Below, one piece after another: positions 58,234-64,000 of a stretch of 64,000 nt of DNA; positions within the stretch are counted from its first letter, which is position 1, and each line of letters starts with the position of its first letter. The position numbers and the translations under genes are program-made. Under the pieces are notes generated by a model that did no database searches, was not told the DNA's origin, and saw only the letters and a program-made list of their open reading frames with translations. The stretch lies in the NCBI GenBank assembly GCA_021234155.1, contig JAJEKV010000027.1, forward strand, positions 11,918,716-11,982,715. Reading direction: 5' to 3'. Origin of the DNA: Isoetes taiwanensis (Eukaryota; Streptophyta; Lycopodiopsida; Isoetales; Isoetaceae).

Positions 58234-61200
58234 ATGGCTAGCATATTTGGAGCGGGTTTGCTGAATGCCATTGATGTGTTCAAAGGTGATCCAGGCTTCC
58301 AAGTGTGGAAGGAGAAGATCAAACATGTCCTGCAGGTTGAAGATCTGTGGGAATTGATTGAAGATGCGGCTGAAGAATTCAATGCAAGAACTTGGAGGGG
58401 TAGGAATGTTCTAATTGCAACAGAAGGAACCTCGAATGTGGAGCACCCTGTGGAGGTACAAGACAGAGAAGTTGAAGTAACTTCTAAAGTATCTGAAGAC
58501 AGGGGAAAGATAAGAGAACCCGAAGATATCATTATGAGCAAAGTAAGCTCAAATATTGTCCCAAAACTCAGAGATATGAGTCCAAAGAATATGTGGAGGT
58601 ACATGTTACTGACTTATGAAGAGAAAACATCCTCTCAAATTGATGTCTTGGTGAATTAGCTTAGAAGATTGAAATTCCATGACAAACATAATGTTAATGA
58701 TTTCTTTCAAACTTTTGATAATATTATTGCTGATCTGGAGGGTGCAGGAGTGTTCTACACTCAGCAGCAGCAGGTCCTTGCAATTTCTAGAGTTGTAACA
58801 CATCTTTGAAGCGTGTCCATTTTCATAAGAACAATAGCAAAGACAAGGATCGGGGCAGAAAGAATGCTGAAGAAAGAGATTGAGCAAAGCAAAGTTATGG
58901 ATGATGAAGAAACGGCACATATATTATTTGCTTTCATTGCAATCAGTTAGGACATATTAAAGCTGACTATTCTAACTTTACTAAAGAGATAAACTACTAT
59001 AATTGTGGTGGGAGAGGTCACCTGCTCAACTCCAAAAAGTGACACAAGAGGAAGATGCAAGGGAGGAAGAAAAAATTCTAACCCCAGAGGAAGGGGAAAA
59101 GGGAGGACCAGAGGAGGAAATACAGAAGCAAATATGGCAGAGGAAGTATTTCTGGAGGAAGAACCAGATGAGGAAGAAGATGAGGTAAGGAAGTGTAATT
59201 TTTTATCTAGTCTTGATGCTGGAATCAATGATGATGATAATCCGTTTATTCTAGATAGTGAAGCAGAGAAAACTATCACATGCACATCAAAAATCTTGAA
59301 GGAGTGCAAAGGAACAAAGAGAGGACATGTGCAAGTAGGGAATGGAGCTTTACAAAAAATAGAAAATGTTGGAAGCTTAGAATTATTTGATTTGGAAGGA
59401 AGAGTAGTAGATCTACAAAATGTACTTTGTGTGCCTTCTTTGGTTAATATCAATTTATCAATTTGTGGACATGGGTTTTAAAGTTGTCTTTGAACAAATG
59501 GATTGCAAAATTTTTGAGTGAAATAAACTCAAATTCCTGGATAGAAGAGTGGGAAACTTGTTTGGCATAAATCCCAAAAGCTTTAGGAGTGTAAATCTTA
59601 TAACACAACCCAATATTACAATGTGGCATGAAAGATTGGGACACACCAACATCAAAAACATCGAGATGATGATCAAAGAAGGGTGGATAAATTCTGCAAA
59701 CGAAAAAAGGGAAAATTATGTATGTAGAGAATGCCAATTGGGAAAGCATGCCAAACTTCCTTTCTCAAAGGCCAAAAGCAAAACAAAGGATATTTTGAAC
59801 TAATAAATGCTGACTTATGTGGCCCATTAAATGTGACAGGGGTAACTGGAAAACGGTATTTCATAACATTTGTGTACGATCAGTCGAAAGACAAGGGTGT
59901 ACTGCATCAGATCAAAGAACCTTGCTTACGAGGCATTCAGAACATTTGCTGCTAAGTGGAATGTGCAACAGGGAAGAAGATAAAGTGTGTACGATCAGAT
60001 AGAGGAGATGAGTACCTATCTTTCAAATTCAAAAATTATTGTGTAGAAAAGGGGATTACGAGACTATTTACCTGTAGCTACACTCCACAACAGAATGGAG
60101 TAGCTGAAAGGAAAAATAAAACAATTTTAAATGCTGTTAGGTCTATGTTAAAACATGCAGGGCTCCCTAAATTTCTTTGGGAAGAAGCAGTTAAAACTAC
60201 AGTAAAAGTACAAATGTACTGCCATCAAGCAGCTTGAATGGCAAATGCCTTGAGCAAATATGGAATGGAGAAGTTTCAAATTATGAAGATTATAGAGTGT
60301 ATGACTGCTTGGGTTACACACATATCCCAGAACAAAACAGACAAAAGCTTGATGATATGGCAATCATAACTTACTTGGTAGGTTATGATGAACATTCTAA
60401 AGGATATAGAATGTATGATCTAGATAAAAGAAACATCATAGTTATTAGGGATGTGACATTTGTAGAGGAAAAACTATATTGACCAAAGGGGAATGAAATA
60501 ATGGAAGTTGAACATGAAAAGCACACTGGACCCGAAAAGAACAAAAGTAAAGATGTGTTTATGGATGAGTATGAAAAGGGTAATGACATTAAAACAGAAA
60601 GTACTGTTGAGAAATCAGACCATGGTGATGAAATTGGACCTGGATCAGAAACAGATGATAGGAATGATGATGCAGGTGATAGGATCGGTGATGCAGATGA
60701 CACTGCAGTCCAAAATGTTAAAAACAGGAAAAGAAGAACTGAGGGTGAAAGACTATTAGAAGAAGTCAATATAGATATAAATCTATATGGAAGAAAGGAA
60801 AATGGAAAGAGTGCTAGGCTGCAAACAAATGTCCCTAATATAGAAGCATTGATGGTATTAGAAACAGGAACTCTAGAGACCTTTGAAGAAGCAATAACAC
60901 GCACTGATGCCATCAAATGGAAAAGAGCAATGAATGAAGAAATAGAATCATTCAAGAGGACGTCTACATATGAGCTTGTACTTCTCCCTAAGGGTAAGCA
61001 GACAACTAGAAATAAATGGATTTTTAAACAGAAAACAAATTTAAATGGAAGCCCCAAATACAAAGCAAGGTTAGTTGCACAAGGATACCCACAAAAGAAA
61101 AGGGTAGATTTTGATGAGACCTATTCTTCTGTGGTAAAACTAACTAGTATCAGAATGATAATATCGATTGCAAATGCATTAAACTTGGAGTTACATCATA

Positions 61201-61972
61201 TGGATGTGTGTACTGCTTTTTTGAATGCTAAATTAGATGAGGAAGTTTTCATGAAACAGGCACAACGTTTTGAAGAAGGTAAAACAAAGGCGTGGAGACT
61301 AAAACGAGCAATGTATAGATTGAAACAATCCCCAAGACAATGGTATATTTGCATAGACCAATATTTGAAGGAGCAAGGATATGAAAAACTTGCAAATGAT
61401 GGTAATGTATATCTTTTGAGAAAGGGAGATAAATTTGTATAATGGCCATCTATGTAGATAAATGTATACTAGCTGCCAATGGTGTTGACATTCTACAATA
61501 GTGTAAGAGATACAGAATGACGGATTTTAGGAGAACTGACCAAGTTTCTAGGATTTCAAGTGACAAGAAATAGAGAAAGGAAAATAATATCATTATATCA
61601 AAGTGACTATTGATGTAGTACTTAAAAAGTAACATGGAAGAATCAAAACTAGTCAAGGCACCCATTATTATAGGAATGAAACTGTCAAAGGACATGTGTC
61701 CTAAAACAAAGGTTGAGATGGAGTGAATGGATAAGGTACCCTACAGACAATTAATAGGGCGTTTGCTGTTTATACCAAACAATACAAGGCCTGATATAGC
61801 ATTCATAGTAAATGTATTAAACATGTACAACAGTAATCCAGGACTAGGTCACTGGCAAGCTGCAAAGAAAGTGTTGAAGTATCTGAAAGGAACTAAAAAC
61901 AATGGGATTGTATATGACTCGAATGATTTAAAATCGAAAGCATATGGTGATGCTGACTGATGTGGAGATGTT
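58234..61972 (+). pseudogene. Ty1/copia element C: gag to RNase H, 3' truncated
   Basis: Gag starts at 58234 (FGAGLLNAIDVFKG). Two degenerate zinc knuckles follow near 58930-59030; the first has Tyr for its last Cys. The protease reads ILDSEAE instead of DSGA (59250). Integrase: WHERLGH, C..C, SDRGDEY and TPQQNGVAERKN (59610-60200). A Glu/Asp-rich linker precedes the reverse transcriptase (60880-61440; HHMDVCTAFLNAKLDEEVFM, LKQSPRQW). RNase H ends abruptly at YGDAD, stop, CGDVD (61960-61972), so the 3' end is lost. Stops at 58657, 59478 and 60235, among others, break the frame. The run 60501-61442 is a 313-codon open piece. Confidence 0.88.
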
Positions 61973-63160
61973 GATGTACTTGGACTAAATTGCATGTTAT
62001 CTGTGATTTAGAATCATCTGCCACTTGTAATAAACACAATAATGGTAATCATTTTGATGAAAGGTGCTTACAATGGTTTTCATGATTTATTTAGACTGGC
62101 TTGTCATGATGAATTTGCTGACACTAATATTTTGTCAATCAGATTACATGTTCAATCTCAGAGCTGATATCCGAGCTGAGTTTTAGTTGTATATGGAACA
62201 GTTGGTAGATCAGGACATTGTATACTCAGAGAGTCTTTGGACAGGGGTAATTAGACGCAGAACTGATGTTGACATCTTGGATATCCCAGAAAGAGAAATA
62301 GACTGGGCAATGGAATTCTGTAGAGGCACTTATCTGATGACTCAACTATGGTTGGTTTCTAGAGAGAAACAACAGAAGCATGACTGATCAACAGTTCAAA
62401 TTTTACAGGGAAAGCTGCTATTCTCACCGAGGAATTGCTGACGCTTATAGCTCTCTTACCTTACTGATGGCTACTACAAACTCTGATACTCTCCTTCTGG
62501 AACTGAATTGGGGGTATAATTAGACCCTTATCTTACAGCCTCACTACCAAAATCTTTTCTCGTATATTGATACTATCAATTCTAGCTCTCGTATTTCTGC
62601 AATTACCTCCATCTTATCTTCATCACCTACCTCCTTACATCTACATTACCTTCACTCTTCTTAATATTTGGCTCCATATTTTCTACTTTAAGTTGTCTGC
62701 TATATTTTCATGTTCTTCTTTCTCAGACATCAGCAGTTTATGTTTGCAGGCTATATCATTTGGTGCTCAAGATCACCGAGGCTTCCTCGACTTATTTTCA
62801 CTCCTGAAGATCATTCCCGTCTTCTACTAAGGAAAATCACATGGTTGATGCTTTACATTGCACTTCTAAGTCACACTTGGCTAGAAATTCAATGCTTCTT
62901 TTTACTGCAACTGGAAATTCTCTTTGCTTCCAGTTCCTTAAGTGTACTTTCTTGCTTCATTTTGAGTCCTCTTGCAACTGCAATGACAAAATGCTCTATT
63001 GTATCTTTTTTTAATAATTAATGGAAACCCTCATTCTCTCCAAAAAAGAAAAAGAAAAAAAAGGTTCAAGATCTTGTTGAGCTAATCTGATTGCAAGAGA
63101 TCTTCATATGCTTGCCAAACTAAGTCAGATGCCTACGCCCTTGAGACTCTAAAAACTCCG
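61973..63160. other. Gene-free stretch after the truncated copia element
   Basis: No supported gene or repeat. The open frames at 62187-62387 and 62567-63021 have no recognisable domain. Confidence 0.35.
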
Positions 63161-63189
63161 CAATAATGCCATTCCTTGTTGGACAATAG

Positions 63190-63680
63190 CCATGAGGATA
63201 ACCTGCACAGGATCTTGAATGGTGAGTGGAGCTTTCAAGTGCTGTTGCTGGGGGGAAGTATGGGAGAAATTTTAGAAATCACAATGTCTAATGCCTCATC
63301 CTCAAAGGAGGAAAATTTCTTTTTGAAGAAAAAACTAAAATGTGATGAAAGAAAATGCTTCAACTGCTCCGGAGAGGAGATGCCACAATCATTATCCAAC
63401 TGAAGAGAGGATAAAATATAACTCTGATGCTTTAAGCAAGCAGACTTGAAAAATGCTTTTGAACACCTATCTCCATTGATAAGCCAAAAAAGACTTGATT
63501 TCAACTTGTCTGCTCTTACCTCTGCTTCCTCAAGATCTTGAATCTGTTTCACTAGTTCTATCGCTCGTGCATGATTGACATTTTGGATCCTGAGTTGCTT
63601 CAATTTTGTTTCAGCACAAGCTTTTCTCGTTGAATCTGTTCACATCCCCACTGCTTTGCAAAGGATTTCACATTAGCAAA
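63190..63680 (-). pseudogene. LINE-3: ORF2 fragment between endonuclease and RT
   Basis: On the minus strand the frame reads AKQWGCEQIQREK, shifts at about 63612, then IQDLEEAEVRADKLKSSLFW and LINGDRCSKAFFK. The pattern LE..E...K....WL..GD..SK.FF is typical of the linker before the RT in plant L1-type LINEs. It differs from the two other LINEs in the window, which carry a different linker. No RT core remains. Confidence 0.65.
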
Positions 63681-64000
63681 AGCTTACACAAGCGTTCTCA
63701 AGGGGCTCGCAAAGGTGGTGTGGTTAGCCAAGCCTGCTTGCATCCCTCAAGATGACATGCTATGTAATACTTAAAGGTGAGAGGATAGATATAAAATACT
63801 TTCAACAAATCATTGTTATATGGAGTTTGTCCAATCGTAACATAACCACCATTAATCACTAGACCTATTGTGTGGATTTGAGATCCAAATATTAAGGTAG
63901 AATGATGACACTAGATATGTGGATATGACATCCAATAATGAGCTACGATATACTCATTTGGCTAACGAAAGATACGCAGCAATTGACATATCTAACGGAT
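63681..64000. other. Window end, nothing recognised
   Basis: No coding or repeat structure is visible in the last 320 bases, apart from a short diverged repeat of GATATGACATCCAA/GATTTGAGATCCAA. Confidence 0.3.

Noticed and set aside
62187-63021. Frames after copia element C
   Set aside because: No similarity to element proteins or host families could be seen.

Overview
The window looks like nuclear DNA of a land plant, possibly a fern or other seed-free vascular plant. That placement is inference from the transposon types and TE density, and no marker here fixes the lineage. Only two single-copy host genes read intact: a three-exon splicing-factor gene, SF3B5 (31639-32541, minus), and a six-exon WD40 gene, CDC20 (44655-46524, plus). 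The rest is transposable elements, their nested insertions, and a few fragments of host genes: a pseudouridine synthase, a PPR protein and a SANT-like protein.

Layout. 0-5 kb: a gutted Ty1/copia element carrying a foldback MITE, a MULE transposase fragment, and a 30-bp tandem repeat. 5-25 kb: the centre of interest, a nested transposon system. An older gene of the DUF7869 type (5720-9480, continued at 24793-24883) was split by a 15.3-kb element (9484-24788). That element has 30-bp terminal inverted repeats (29/30 identical) and a 4-bp ACAA target duplication. It carries two divergently transcribed genes. One, on the minus strand, fuses a ParB-like domain to a beta-class amino-DNA methyltransferase (18817 to 10100). 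The other, on the plus strand, is a second DUF7869-type gene (about 19094 to 24376). About 26 copies of the palindrome GGTATAAATTTATACC lie in phased arrays in the methyltransferase introns and in the shared divergent promoter. A second, more diverged methyltransferase gene (20140-21364, minus) sits inside the 5' part of the DUF7869-type gene. The first methyltransferase gene was later hit by a foldback MITE, which then received a LINE.

25-31 kb: a small MITE, a decayed copia element with its 3' LTR, and tandem duplications. 31-36 kb: SF3B5 and a 5'-truncated LINE. 36-44 kb: repeats, a long-armed MITE, a large inverted repeat and the host-gene fragments. 44-48.6 kb: CDC20 with a G2/M (MSA) promoter site. 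48.6-57 kb: LTR retrotransposon remains around a complete non-autonomous LTR element that encodes only gag, with a GGCAC target duplication. 58-62 kb: a third copia element. 63-64 kb: a LINE fragment.

How the parts may work together (inference). The 15.3-kb element could be a DNA transposon in which the DUF7869-type protein is the RNase H-like transposase. The ParB-like/methyltransferase protein would act on the clustered palindromes. All coding calls come from reading motifs by eye; no database search was run.
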